64,000 bases of DNA from Streptomyces sp. NRRL F-6492. Lineage in GTDB: Bacteria > Actinomycetota > Actinomycetes > Streptomycetales > Streptomycetaceae. The DNA is taken from assembly GCF_001280125.1 (NCBI RefSeq), contig NZ_LGEG01000225.1, forward strand, positions 26,329 through 90,328, read 5' to 3'. Below are positions 50,616 to 58,470 of this stretch, in pieces. A program made the position numbers and the translations under genes. A model generated the notes under the pieces. The model had not been told where the DNA came from. It made no database searches and saw only the letters and a program-made list of their open reading frames with translations. The stretch's first letter is position 1; each line of letters starts with the position of its first letter.

Positions 50616-51202
50616 CCGTACCGGGCCACACCGGCTCCGGACCCGACCACTGGCAGACCCATCTGGAGAACACCTACGAGGGCTTCTCCCGCGTGGTCCA
50701 GGACGACTGGGAGGACGTCGACCGCGACCGCTGGGTCGCCCGGCTCGACGAGGCCGTGCGCGCCGTCGACGGCGAGGTCTTCCTCGTCGGCCACAGCTGC
50801 GGCTCCGTCACCGTCGCGCAGTGGGCCGCGACCCGCTTCGACGACCGGGTCACCGGCGCCCTCCTGGTCGCCCCGGCCGACGTCGAGGCCCCCGGCGCCC
50901 CGGACGCCATCCGGCCCCAGGCCCCACTGCCCGCCTCCGTACTGCCGCTGCGGACCCACCTCGTGGTCTCCGACGACGACCCGTTCCTGTCGGAGGACCG
51001 GGGCGCGGCGCTCGCGGCGGCGTGGGGCGCCACCGTCGAGGTCGTCCCCGGCGGCGGCCACCTGGCCACCCGGGACGGCTACGGGCCGTGGGACCACGTG
51101 GCGACCCTGATCGCGCGCCATTCCGGAGCCGTGCCGAAGCGACGGCCGGCCGCCTCGGGCACGGCGTCCGAGACGACCGAGGGACGTGCTCCCCTTGCGT
51201 AG
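50603..51202 (+). CDS. RBBP9/YdeN-type serine hydrolase
   Basis: 199 residues of small alpha/beta hydrolase: 'FLTVPGHTGSGPDHWQTHLENTY' (typical YdeN/RBBP9 start), nucleophile in 'VFLVGHSCGSVTVAQW' (Ser in GHSCG), acid in 'VVSDDDPFL', and His in 'VVPGGGHLATRDGYG'. These enzymes cleave esters or small amides. It overlaps the NAT gene by 13 bases and the MFS gene by 17, so it is embedded in the operon. It may remove a protecting group or act as a thioesterase; inference only. Confidence 0.88.
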   Translation: MRFLTVPGHTGSGPDHWQTHLENTYEGFSRVVQDDWEDVDRDRWVARLDEAVRAVDGEVFLVGHSCGSVTVAQWAATRFDDRVTGALLVAPADVEAPGAPDAIRPQAPLPASVLPLRTHLVVSDDDPFLSEDRGAALAAAWGATVEVVPGGGHLATRDGYGPWDHVATLIARHSGAVPKRRPAASGTASETTEGRAPLA

Positions 51203-52418
51203 CGAGCTCGCGGCGGTGCCCCGGCCCGTCTACTTCTACCTGGCCGCCTCGTTCTTCATGGGGCTCGCCAACACCGTCTTCGACGTGGTGTTCAACTTCT
51301 ACCTCGCCGAGCGCGGCATCGGCGAGGGCGACGCGGGCGTGATCTACGCAGTGGCCACCGGCGCCATGGCGGTCGCGGTCGTCCCGCTCCTCCTCCTCGG
51401 CCGGTACGTCTCGCAGCGGGCTCTGCTCATCGGGGCGTCGGTGCTCTACACCCTGCCCTTCGCGGGCCTGCCGTTCGTGTCCTCGGTCGTCACCGCCTCC
51501 CTCGTCCTGAGCGCGATCCTCGCGGGCATGCTGGGCCTGCTCTCGGTGGGCAACGCGATCGCCGGCGCGCAGGTCCCCGCCTCCGGCCGCACCCGCCTGT
51601 TCAGCACCTTCTTCATCTGCTACCTGGGCGCGGGCGTCATCGGCTCCGCCCTGGTGTCGGGGATCAGCGGCCTGCTCGACATGAGCGACCTCGACGAGTA
51701 CCGCTTCTTCCTGCTGCTCTCCTTCGCCGCGGCCTGCGTGATGCTGCTCCTGCGCCTCCCGTCGGCGCGCGAGGTCCCGCGCCCGGCGGCGGGGTCCGCG
51801 CAGGACCCGGCAGGCGCGGCGGGCGAGAAGCGCAACTTCCTCACCCTCTTCGTCGCGTCGGGCTTCCTGGGCGCGTCGATCGCGCTGTTCTTCCGCTTCG
51901 CGAACGTCCTGTTCGCCCAGATCTACGACATCCCGGTGAGCGACATCTCGCTGATCCTGGGCACCGACAAGATCGTCAGCATCTTCGGCGCCGTCTTCGC
52001 GCCGGTCCTGGTCAAGAAGTTCTCGCTCCGCCCGAGCGCCGCCTTCTTCGGCATGCTGGCCGTCGTCGGCCTGGTCCTCCAGACGTTCACGGTCCCGCTG
52101 GTCGTCTTCACCGTCCTGTACCTGCTGCGGCTGCTGTTCAACTACTGCCTGATGCCGCTGCTCGACACGGTCGCCATGTCCGGCTTCGCCCCGGCGCGCC
52201 AGATCGTCTCGATCGCCCTGCGGCAGTCCTCGTTCTACCTGGGCGGCGCCGTCGCGGCCGCCGTCTACGGAAGCCTCCTCGACGACGGGCGCTGGCAGGC
52301 GGCCCTGTGGGTCTCGGCGGGCTGCGCCCTGGTCGGCTCCCTGGCGATGACCCTGGTGCGGAACGCGGAGCCGGACCCGAAGACCGAGCGCGGGGGAAAG
52401 GTCCTGGAGCATGCCTGA
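51186..52418 (+). CDS. MFS transporter
   Basis: 410 residues, 12 predicted helices from GTG 51186 inside the hydrolase gene (GAGGGAC upstream). 'FFMGLANTVFDVVFNFYLAERGIGEGDAGVIYAVATG' is TM1-TM2, 'VVPLLLLGRYVSQRALLIGAS' the conserved loop 2-3 region, with a charged central loop ('AREVPRPAAGSAQDPAGAAGEKRNF'). Such proteins export small molecules using the proton gradient; in this operon it is the natural candidate to export the product and give self-protection. It ends 8 bases inside the ATP-grasp gene. Confidence 0.88.
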   Translation: MLPLRSELAAVPRPVYFYLAASFFMGLANTVFDVVFNFYLAERGIGEGDAGVIYAVATGAMAVAVVPLLLLGRYVSQRALLIGASVLYTLPFAGLPFVSSVVTASLVLSAILAGMLGLLSVGNAIAGAQVPASGRTRLFSTFFICYLGAGVIGSALVSGISGLLDMSDLDEYRFFLLLSFAAACVMLLLRLPSAREVPRPAAGSAQDPAGAAGEKRNFLTLFVASGFLGASIALFFRFANVLFAQIYDIPVSDISLILGTDKIVSIFGAVFAPVLVKKFSLRPSAAFFGMLAVVGLVLQTFTVPLVVFTVLYLLRLLFNYCLMPLLDTVAMSGFAPARQIVSIALRQSSFYLGGAVAAAVYGSLLDDGRWQAALWVSAGCALVGSLAMTLVRNAEPDPKTERGGKVLEHA

Positions 52419-53673
52419 GAACCCGGTCCTCGTGGTGGTGGACCCGTACTCCAGCGGCTCGGCCCTCGCCCGCCGGGCGAAGGAGCGCTACGGCCTGGAC
52501 CCGGTCGCCGTCCTCACCTCGGACACCCTCCCGCCCGCCCTCCTGGCGACGTACCCGCGCGAGGACTTCACCGCGGAGCTCCGCTTCTCGACCGTCGGGC
52601 AGACGGCGGCGGAGGTCGAGCGGCTGTGCGGCGGACGCCGCCCGGACTTCCTCGTCTGCGGCTCGGAGCCGGGTGTGGAGGCGTACGACGCGCTGGCCGC
52701 CCACTGGGACATGCGCCCCAACACGGGCCCGTCGGAGGCGCGCCGGGACAAGTTCCTGATGCAGGAGCGGCTGCGCGCGGCCGGCGTCCCGCACATCCCG
52801 CACCACCGGGCCACCGACACGGAGTCCGCCGTCGCGTGGTGCCGGGGGAGCGGCCTGGCGGAGTTCGTCGTGAAGCCGACGCGGTCCTTCGCCACCGACG
52901 GGGTGTTCTTCTGCGCCACGCCGGAGGAGGTGCGGACCGCGTGCGACCGGCTCTTCGGCCGCGTCGACCTGGCCGGCGGGGTCATCACCGAACTCCTGGT
53001 CCAGGAACGGCTGGTCGGCCCGGAGTACGTGGTCGACTCGGTGTCCCTGGACGGGTCGCCGTTCGTCGTGAACATGTTCCGCTACACGAAGGAGACGATC
53101 GGCGGGACCCCGGTCTACCGCGCGATGACGGCGGTGGAGGTCGGCGACCACCCGGAGATCACGGACTACGTGGCACGGGCCCTCGCCGCCCTCGGCGTCG
53201 AGAACGGCCCGGCCCACAGCGAGCTCGTCCTCACCGGCCGGGGGCCGGTCCTCATCGAGACGGGCGCCCGCATGCACGGCGGCCTGGGCCCGGCCCTGGT
53301 CGAGCACGCCTCCAGCCACTCCCTGACCGACCTGACCCTGGCCTCCCGGGTGGCCCCGGAGGAGTACCGGGAGAGGACCCGGACGGCGCCCTCCCTCCAC
53401 CGGGGCGTGGTCGAGTGCTTCCTCTTCTCCCCGGCGACGGGCACGGTGACGGCGAACCGCGTCGGGGAGGCCTGCGGGGAGCTGGACAGCTACCTGTTCG
53501 ACACCTGCGCCCAGGCCCCCGGCGACCCCGTGGAGAAGACCACCGACCTGATCACCTCGTACGGCCGCGTGGTCCTGTCCCACGAGGACCCGGACACCCT
53601 GTCCCGCGACACGGCCCACGTCCTGGCCCTCGACCGCGGGGGCGAACTCCTGGACGTACGGCCGCGGGGCTGA
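52411..53673 (+). CDS. ATP-grasp ligase
   Basis: 420 residues with biotin carboxylase-like architecture: 'VLVVVDPYSSGSALARRAKE' (N-terminal Rossmann), 'RRDKFLMQERLRAAGVPHIPH', lysine in 'LAEFVVKPTRSFATDGVFF', 'LLVQERLVGPEYVVDSVSLDG' and the metal/phosphate strand 'GPVLIETGARMHGGLGPALVEHAS'. The family joins a carboxylate to an amine or amino acid through an acyl phosphate (e.g. BacD-type ligases). As the last gene of the operon, it is likely to make the amide or dipeptide bond of the metabolite in place of an NRPS. It overlaps the MFS stop by 8 bases. Substrates unknown. Confidence 0.9.
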   Translation: MPENPVLVVVDPYSSGSALARRAKERYGLDPVAVLTSDTLPPALLATYPREDFTAELRFSTVGQTAAEVERLCGGRRPDFLVCGSEPGVEAYDALAAHWDMRPNTGPSEARRDKFLMQERLRAAGVPHIPHHRATDTESAVAWCRGSGLAEFVVKPTRSFATDGVFFCATPEEVRTACDRLFGRVDLAGGVITELLVQERLVGPEYVVDSVSLDGSPFVVNMFRYTKETIGGTPVYRAMTAVEVGDHPEITDYVARALAALGVENGPAHSELVLTGRGPVLIETGARMHGGLGPALVEHASSHSLTDLTLASRVAPEEYRERTRTAPSLHRGVVECFLFSPATGTVTANRVGEACGELDSYLFDTCAQAPGDPVEKTTDLITSYGRVVLSHEDPDTLSRDTAHVLALDRGGELLDVRPRG

Positions 53674-53722
53674 CCCTCCGCCGGTCCCGGCCCGCCCTTC
53701 CGCACCGGCGTGGGGGCGCTGT

Positions 53723-53734
53723 CAGTGCGCACTG
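53723..53734. promoter_or_regulatory. 12-bp palindrome before the 581-residue membrane protein gene
   Basis: CAGTGCGCACTG is a perfect palindrome about 70 bases upstream of ATG 53805, in the 131-bp gap after the ATP-grasp gene. Possible operator; no regulator gene adjoins it. Confidence 0.35.
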
Positions 53735-53804
53735 CCAGTATTTCTTCCCCTCGGTTTCGCGGAAGCCGGAACCGGGGCCGCGGCGGAAGGTGGAGGAGGA
53801 AGAC

Positions 53805-55550
53805 ATGGCGGGCCTTCTGAACGCCCTCGTACAGGCACGGCGTTCCGGCCGGGGGAGCCCGGCGGCGGTTCCCCCGCAGAGGGGCGGATCCGGGACGGGC
53901 GGCGCCGACCCCGGCCCGCCCGACGGCGGGGGCGCCCCGGCGGACGGGGCGCTCACCGCCGCCACCCAGCGCGTCCGGCTGATCGTCGAGGGGCCCGACG
54001 ACCCCGACGAGACGGAGCGCGCGGTCGAGGCCCTCGGCTCGCAGCCGGGCTGGAGGGTGCGGCCCGCGCAGGCGCGCGACAGGGTGGCGGTCGCGGACGG
54101 GCGCGCCGTCCTGGTGGTGGACGCCCTCGCGTACGGTCAGCGCAGGACGGCGGTCGACGCGGTGCGGGCGCAGGTGACCCGTCTGCTCAGGAGACCTCCG
54201 GTCGGCTTCCGGATCCGTGAGGCCAGGCTCGTCCGGTACGAGGAGGAGCGGGACACCACCCTGGTCCGGGTGGTGCGGCGGACACCGCCGGGCGCCGGGA
54301 GGTTCCGCCGCTGGCTCGGACGCCACGCGGAGGCCCTGGGCGGGGCCGACACGGGCCACGTGCTGACCGTTCCGCGCCTCCCCGGGGAGGACGCCGAGCA
54401 GCTGAAGGCCAGGGTGAAGGCGCGGTGGGCGGACCTCACCCACGGGGCCGAGGCGTTCGACGACGACCTCCACGACCTCCGTCTGTCCGTCGGCCCCCGG
54501 CCCGAGTCCGGGACCGGGACCGATCCCGGTCCGGATCCGCAGCCGGTGGAACCGCCGTCGCCGTCGCGCGCCCGGCTTCGGCGCTTCCGGTCGGTGGCGT
54601 TGCCGTTCCTCGCCGTGCCCGTCCCCCTGGCGTCCGCCTGGGTGCTCGCCTCGTTCTCCTCGCCGTGGCGGTTCCTGGTCCTGCTGGCGCCCCTCGCGGC
54701 CCTCGGGCCGGTGGGCTACTGGGTCACGTCGAACGAGCCCCGGCCCCGGCTGCTGCGCCTCGCGTGCGGGGCGATCGTCGTGGGCGGCTTCACCTGGGTG
54801 ACGTACGAGTGGCTGGTGAACAGCCCCGCCGGCTTCGGAGCCCAGCTCCTGGGCCTCGGCCAGGGACTGCTGATCCTGGCGACCGCGGTCGGCTGCTGGC
54901 ACGCCTTCTCCCGCTCGTGGCTGAGCCGCCACATCCTGCTGCTCCTGCCCGTGCTCCTCGCGCCGCTGCCGTTCGTCCTCCCCTGGGTCGGCTCCTTCCT
55001 CCACACCGCCTATCTCGAAGAGGCGCTGGGGATCCCCGAACCCGCCGTGCACGTCTCCTTCTACTGGCGCTACTTCGTGGCCCTGAAGCCGGTGGTGCTG
55101 ACCCTGGCGATCACGCTGCTCTTCGTGGCCTTCTACGGGTGGGCCAAGTACTTCAACCTGCACATCTCCCAGGGCGTCATGATGAACGGGACGTTCCCCC
55201 TCCTCGTCCTGGTCGCCGTCCTCGGCATGGCGGACCTGACCCTGAAGGAGGCCCGGGCCGCCGCGGAGCGCGCGTACCTGGCCGCGACCAGGGGGGAGGA
55301 CCCCCCGTCCTACTTCGGCGTCGACGGTCGGCTGGTGTGCGTGCGGCCGGTCGAGCCGGGCAAACCGGTCTCCGTCCACCCGGGTCCGCTCCCGACGGGC
55401 CGGCCGGTCCTGGCCTTCCCCCGGGAGGGCGGCGACCTGTGGGTCTGGGACCCCTCCCCCGGCCGGGGCCCCCTCTCCACCGACCACGCCGTGCGCATGC
55501 GGGCCGAGGACGTCTCCCTCTACCCGGCGACCGGTACGACGTGCCCGTGA
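53805..55550 (+). CDS. Large hypothetical membrane protein
   Basis: 581 residues from ATG 53805 (GGAGGAGG site). Residues 1-230 are soluble and charged, with a Gly/Pro-rich stretch ('GGSGTGGADPGPPDGGGAPADG') and a domain 'VRLIVEGPDDPDETERAVEALGSQPGWRVR'. Residues about 260-480 hold seven or eight helices, e.g. 'SVALPFLAVPVPLASAWVL', 'LLRLACGAIVVGGFTWVTY', 'HILLLLPVLLAPLPFVLPW' and 'PVVLTLAITLLFVAFYGW'. The C-terminus is a soluble beta-rich tail. No family is recognised; the architecture suggests an actinobacterial envelope protein. It is separate from the preceding operon (131-bp gap, palindrome). Confidence 0.8.
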   Translation: MAGLLNALVQARRSGRGSPAAVPPQRGGSGTGGADPGPPDGGGAPADGALTAATQRVRLIVEGPDDPDETERAVEALGSQPGWRVRPAQARDRVAVADGRAVLVVDALAYGQRRTAVDAVRAQVTRLLRRPPVGFRIREARLVRYEEERDTTLVRVVRRTPPGAGRFRRWLGRHAEALGGADTGHVLTVPRLPGEDAEQLKARVKARWADLTHGAEAFDDDLHDLRLSVGPRPESGTGTDPGPDPQPVEPPSPSRARLRRFRSVALPFLAVPVPLASAWVLASFSSPWRFLVLLAPLAALGPVGYWVTSNEPRPRLLRLACGAIVVGGFTWVTYEWLVNSPAGFGAQLLGLGQGLLILATAVGCWHAFSRSWLSRHILLLLPVLLAPLPFVLPWVGSFLHTAYLEEALGIPEPAVHVSFYWRYFVALKPVVLTLAITLLFVAFYGWAKYFNLHISQGVMMNGTFPLLVLVAVLGMADLTLKEARAAAERAYLAATRGEDPPSYFGVDGRLVCVRPVEPGKPVSVHPGPLPTGRPVLAFPREGGDLWVWDPSPGRGPLSTDHAVRMRAEDVSLYPATGTTCP

Positions 55551-55637
55551 CGCGGCCACGCCCCGGGCGGGCGCCGGCCGCCGGGGCGGCGGAAAGCCCG
55601 GCGCGGGGGGCCGGCGGAACCGGGTAACGTCCTTGTC

Positions 55638-55667
55638 ATGTTCTTCCAGACGCCGATTTACGAGTAA
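55638..55667 (+). CDS. Leaderless nonapeptide ORF (MFFQTPIYE)
   Basis: ATG TTC TTC CAG ACG CCG ATT TAC GAG TAA encodes nine residues. A TAACGT -10 box (55625-55630) ends exactly 7 bases before the ATG, the hallmark of a leaderless transcript, so the ribosome would begin translation at the first base of the mRNA. It lies 97 bases before the DUF6243 start. It could be a leader peptide controlling that gene or a stand-alone peptide. No family is recalled; the promoter fit is the main evidence. Confidence 0.5.
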   Translation: MFFQTPIYE

Positions 55668-55764
55668 GAGCGCGGCGGGCCCCGCCGACGTCCTCCGACG
55701 CCGCCGCGCCCGTCCCCCACCGACGGATCCGTAGATCACCCCCACCTCACCACCGGGAGAACCC

Positions 55765-55980
55765 GTGACCGACAGCAAGAACATCAACAACCCCGTGGGC
55801 CAGGGCGGCGGCCAGCGCAAGAAGCTGTCCCGCGCCGAACGGCAGGCCAACGGTCCGCACCGCAACCTCGACCGCCGGAACGCCGCCGACCAGAAGGCGG
55901 AGCTGGTGCGCAAGATGCGCGAGAAGACCCGCCCGGCCGGGGCCGCCGGAGAGACGGACGACGACGCCGCGCGGAACTGA
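55765..55980 (+). CDS. DUF6243 family protein
   Basis: 71 residues, highly polar and basic: 'TDSKNINNPVGQGGGQRKKLSRAERQANGPHRNLDRRNAADQKAELVRKMREKTRP'. The KNINNPVG...GGGQRKKLSRAERQ...GPHRNLDR signature is that of DUF6243, a short streptomycete family of unknown role, probably nucleic-acid associated by composition. The start is GTG 55765 (GGGAGAA upstream). A probable leader peptide lies upstream and a 17-bp tandem repeat array follows the stop. Confidence 0.85.
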   Translation: MTDSKNINNPVGQGGGQRKKLSRAERQANGPHRNLDRRNAADQKAELVRKMREKTRPAGAAGETDDDAARN

Positions 55981-55999
55981 CGCGCCGCCGCCCCGGCCC

Positions 56000-56084
56000 C
56001 GCCTACGCCCCGGCCCCGCCTACGCGCCGGTCCCGCCTACGCCCCGGTCCCGCCTACGCGCCGGTCCCGCCTACGCCCCGGCCG
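56000..56084. repeat. Five-copy 17-bp tandem repeat
   Basis: Units starting CGCCTACG... at 56000, 56017, 56034, 56051 and 56068 differ at two positions (CCC/GCC and GGCCC/GGTCC). A partial copy precedes. The array runs into the end of the convergent hydrolase gene, whose TAG stop is part of the fifth unit. Confidence 0.88.
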
Positions 56085-57009
56085 CGGCGGGGCCGGGGGA
56101 GTCGACGTCCTCCATGAAGGACAGCATCCGGGCGTTGACCACGTCGGGGTGGTCGATCTGCGGGCCGTGCCCGGTCGCGGTGATGATCTCGGCGCGGGCT
56201 CCGGGGACGAGGCGCGGTACGCGTTCCAGCTGGCGCTCGGGGTGCACGAGCAGGCTGTGCTTGCCCATGATCACGTAGAGCGGGGTCCGGATGGACCGCA
56301 GCGCGTCCTCGGTCAGCGGCTGCGGCGCGGGGCGGCGGATCCGGTAGGCGCGGGCGCCGAGCCGGATCCACGCGCGCATCTCGGGGACGGCGATGACCGG
56401 CTGGTCCAGCCACTTGGCGAGCCGGGGGCGCAGCGCCTTCGGGGCGGAGGTGGCGAGCAGGCTCACGAAGATCCAGGCGAAGAAGCGCGGGCCGACCTTC
56501 TCCAGGCCGCCGGGGTCGAGGGCGGTGACCGAGGCGAGCCGTCCGGGCATCCGGTGCGCCTGGTTGAGCACCAGCCAGCCGCCGTAGGAGGAGCCGACGA
56601 GGTGGACCCGGTCGAGGCCCAGCGCGTCGAGGGCCTCGTCCATCCACCGCGCGGCGCGCTCGGGCTGCCACATCGGCTCGCGGTGGACGCTGCGGCCCGC
56701 GTCGCCCGGGGTGTCGAGGGCGTAGACGGGCCGGTCGAGGCTGAGTCCGGGGGTGTTGGGGTACCACATCGCCGAGCTGTAGCCGGCGCCGTGGATCAGG
56801 ACGATCGGCGTCCGGGACTCGCCGGTGGGGTCCGTGGGCCCGTACCGGTAGACGTGGGTGGTGCCGAAGCTCGTCTCGACGTCCGTCTCGGAGCGGACGG
56901 GTGCCCCCATCGCGTAGAGGACGTCGGCGGCGGCGAAGAAGCGGTCGCGCAGGGCGTCGTCGACGTAGCGGCCGACATCGCGGCGTACGCGGGCGGTGGA
57001 CTCGGGCAC
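56071..57009 (-). CDS. Alpha/beta hydrolase under TetR control
   Basis: 312 residues from GTG 57009 (GGAGGT about 8 bases upstream). Elements: 'TPIVLIHGAGYSSAMWYPN' (oxyanion), 'VYALDTPGDAGRS', nucleophile 'VHLVGSSYGGWLVLNQA' (Ser in GSSYG), 'LYVIMGKHSLLVHPERQLERVP' and His in 'IITATGHGPQIDHPD'. The residue after the beta6 strand is HSL rather than the common Asp, so the acid may lie elsewhere. The C-terminal codons and stop derive from a tandem repeat. It is divergent from the TetR gene with two operator-like repeats between them; probably detoxifies the compound that the TetR senses. Confidence 0.85.
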   Translation of the reverse strand: MPESTARVRRDVGRYVDDALRDRFFAAADVLYAMGAPVRSETDVETSFGTTHVYRYGPTDPTGESRTPIVLIHGAGYSSAMWYPNTPGLSLDRPVYALDTPGDAGRSVHREPMWQPERAARWMDEALDALGLDRVHLVGSSYGGWLVLNQAHRMPGRLASVTALDPGGLEKVGPRFFAWIFVSLLATSAPKALRPRLAKWLDQPVIAVPEMRAWIRLGARAYRIRRPAPQPLTEDALRSIRTPLYVIMGKHSLLVHPERQLERVPRLVPGARAEIITATGHGPQIDHPDVVNARMLSFMEDVDSPGPAAAGA

Positions 57010-57040
57010 GGCGGCACCTCCTGGGGAGCTCCCTCGTTCG

Positions 57041-57079
57041 TGGTACGACCGTATCATCAATGTGGTACATCGGTATCAT
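57041..57079. promoter_or_regulatory. Duplicated TetR operator
   Basis: TGGTACGACCGTATCAT (57041-57057) and TGGTACATCGGTATCAT (57063-57079) are 17-bp near-identical repeats, 22 bp apart, each with inverted GTAC/GTAT half-sites. They lie between the divergent hydrolase and TetR genes. Confidence 0.65.
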
Positions 57080-57136
57080 GAAAGGGTCCGGGCGGCCGGA
57101 CGCGACCCCACCACCGACGGGCGGAGATACGGGAAC

Positions 57137-57772
57137 ATGCCGAAGCGCGTGGATCACGAGGAGCGGCGCGCCCAGATCGCCGAGGCGCTCGTCCGGGTCG
57201 CGGGACGGCGCGGGCTGCACGCCGTCGGCATGCGCGACGTGGCCGCGGAGGCCGGCGTCTCGCTCCGGCTCGTGCAGTACTACTTCGAGACCAAGGAGAA
57301 GCTCCTCTTCTACGGCCTCCGCCACCTGACCGGCCGCTTCACCGCGAGGGTGGGCGCGCGCCTGGCCGCCGTCGGCCCGGACCCGGGCCCGCGCGCCACG
57401 GTGGAGGCGCTGCTGCTGGCCTCGCTGCCGACCGACGAGGAGAGCCGCACGTTCCACCTGCTGTACAGCTCCTACGCGATCCTCTCCGTGACCGACGGGG
57501 CGCTGGCCGCGCAGCCCTTCGTCGACAGCCCCGACGCCGCGGAGGACGTCCTGACCGGACTCCTCGAACAGGCGCGGGAGACCGGCCTGGCCGACCCGGA
57601 CACCGACGCGCGCACGGAGGCGATCAGCCTGCTCGCGATGACGGCGACCCTGGGCACCGGCATCCTGGTGGGCCAGCGGAGCCCGGAGTCGGCGATCGCG
57701 GTGCTCCGCCACCATCTGGACCGGATCTTCACGGCCCCCGGGCCGTCCGAGCGGGAAACGGGAGCGAACTGA
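57137..57772 (+). CDS. TetR-family transcriptional regulator
   Basis: 211 residues from ATG 57137 (GGAGA about 10 bases upstream). HTH: 'HEERRAQIAEALVRVAGRRGLHAVGMRDVAAEAGVSLRLVQYYFETKEKLLFYGLRHL' over residues 7-65, the typical TetR N-terminus. The ligand-binding C-terminal half is helical ('EALLLASLPTDEESRTFHLLYSSYAIL', 'AISLLAMTATLGTGILVGQ'). It should repress itself and the divergent hydrolase through the paired repeats at 57041-57079. The GNAT gene starts 2 bases after its stop. Confidence 0.92.
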   Translation: MPKRVDHEERRAQIAEALVRVAGRRGLHAVGMRDVAAEAGVSLRLVQYYFETKEKLLFYGLRHLTGRFTARVGARLAAVGPDPGPRATVEALLLASLPTDEESRTFHLLYSSYAILSVTDGALAAQPFVDSPDAAEDVLTGLLEQARETGLADPDTDARTEAISLLAMTATLGTGILVGQRSPESAIAVLRHHLDRIFTAPGPSERETGAN

Positions 57773-57773
57773 C

Positions 57774-58256
57774 GTGTCACGCACCACCAGGGAGGGTTCC
57801 GGCGTGTTCGTAGCGACGGAGGAGGCGTTCGATCCGGCGGAGATGCTGGAGCTCTACGCGTCGGTCGGATGGGAGGGCTACACCCGCGACGTCGACCGGC
57901 TCTGCCGGGGCCTGGCCAACTCCCACCTGGTCGTCACGGCACGGGACGGCGAGGGAACGCTCCTCGGCCTGGCCCGGACGATCTCCGACGACGAACACGT
58001 CTGCTACGTCCAGGACGTCGTCGTCCACCCCGCCCACCACCGGCGGGGCGTCGGCCGGGCCCTGGTCGAGCACCTCAAGCGCCGGTACTCGCACTGCCGC
58101 TTCTTCCTCCTGTCCACGGACCACGAGTCGACGGAGGAGGGCAGACGCAACCACGCGTTCTACCGGAGCCTGGGCTTCCTGTCCTACGAGGAGAAGGAGA
58201 TGGCCGGCTTCGGCCTCCCCAGGAACCGCCCCGACCCGCGCGCTACGACGCCCTGA
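57774..58256 (+). CDS. GNAT-family N-acetyltransferase
   Basis: 160 residues from GTG 57774 (GGGAG 9 bases upstream). The acetyl-CoA-binding motif A is 'VCYVQDVVVHPAHHRRGVGRALVEHLKRRY' (R/Q-X2-G-X-G/A as RRGVGRA); 'HAFYRSLGFLSYEEKEMAGF' is the C-terminal motif B. N-terminal region 'LELYASVGWEGYTRDVDRLC' is as in small aminoglycoside/amine-type acetyltransferases. It starts 2 bases after the TetR stop, so it is in that operon and may modify the same compound. Substrate unknown. Confidence 0.9.
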   Translation: MSRTTREGSGVFVATEEAFDPAEMLELYASVGWEGYTRDVDRLCRGLANSHLVVTARDGEGTLLGLARTISDDEHVCYVQDVVVHPAHHRRGVGRALVEHLKRRYSHCRFFLLSTDHESTEEGRRNHAFYRSLGFLSYEEKEMAGFGLPRNRPDPRATTP

Positions 58257-58470
58257 CCGGACCGGCCGACGCGGAGGCCCGGGCCCACCGGCCCGGGGCC
58301 CTGCGGCACGGCCCCTCGCCGTGCCGCTCCCCTCGCCATGCCGCTCCCCTCGCCGCTCTCCGGTCCGGCGGGATCCTTCCTGACGCCCACGACGAATCCC
58401 GGACCGCCGCCCACGGCCTTCCCGACGCTCCTCGGAAAGCCCCTCGGACTTCCCGGGTGGGGCGCTCGCC
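58257..58470. other. Gap between convergent genes
   Basis: 214 bp. A G/C-rich hairpin (GGCCCGGGCCC...GGGCCCG-like) lies near 58276-58302 and a 17-bp direct repeat TGCCGCTCCCCTCGCC near 58320-58353. No gene. Confidence 0.5.
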
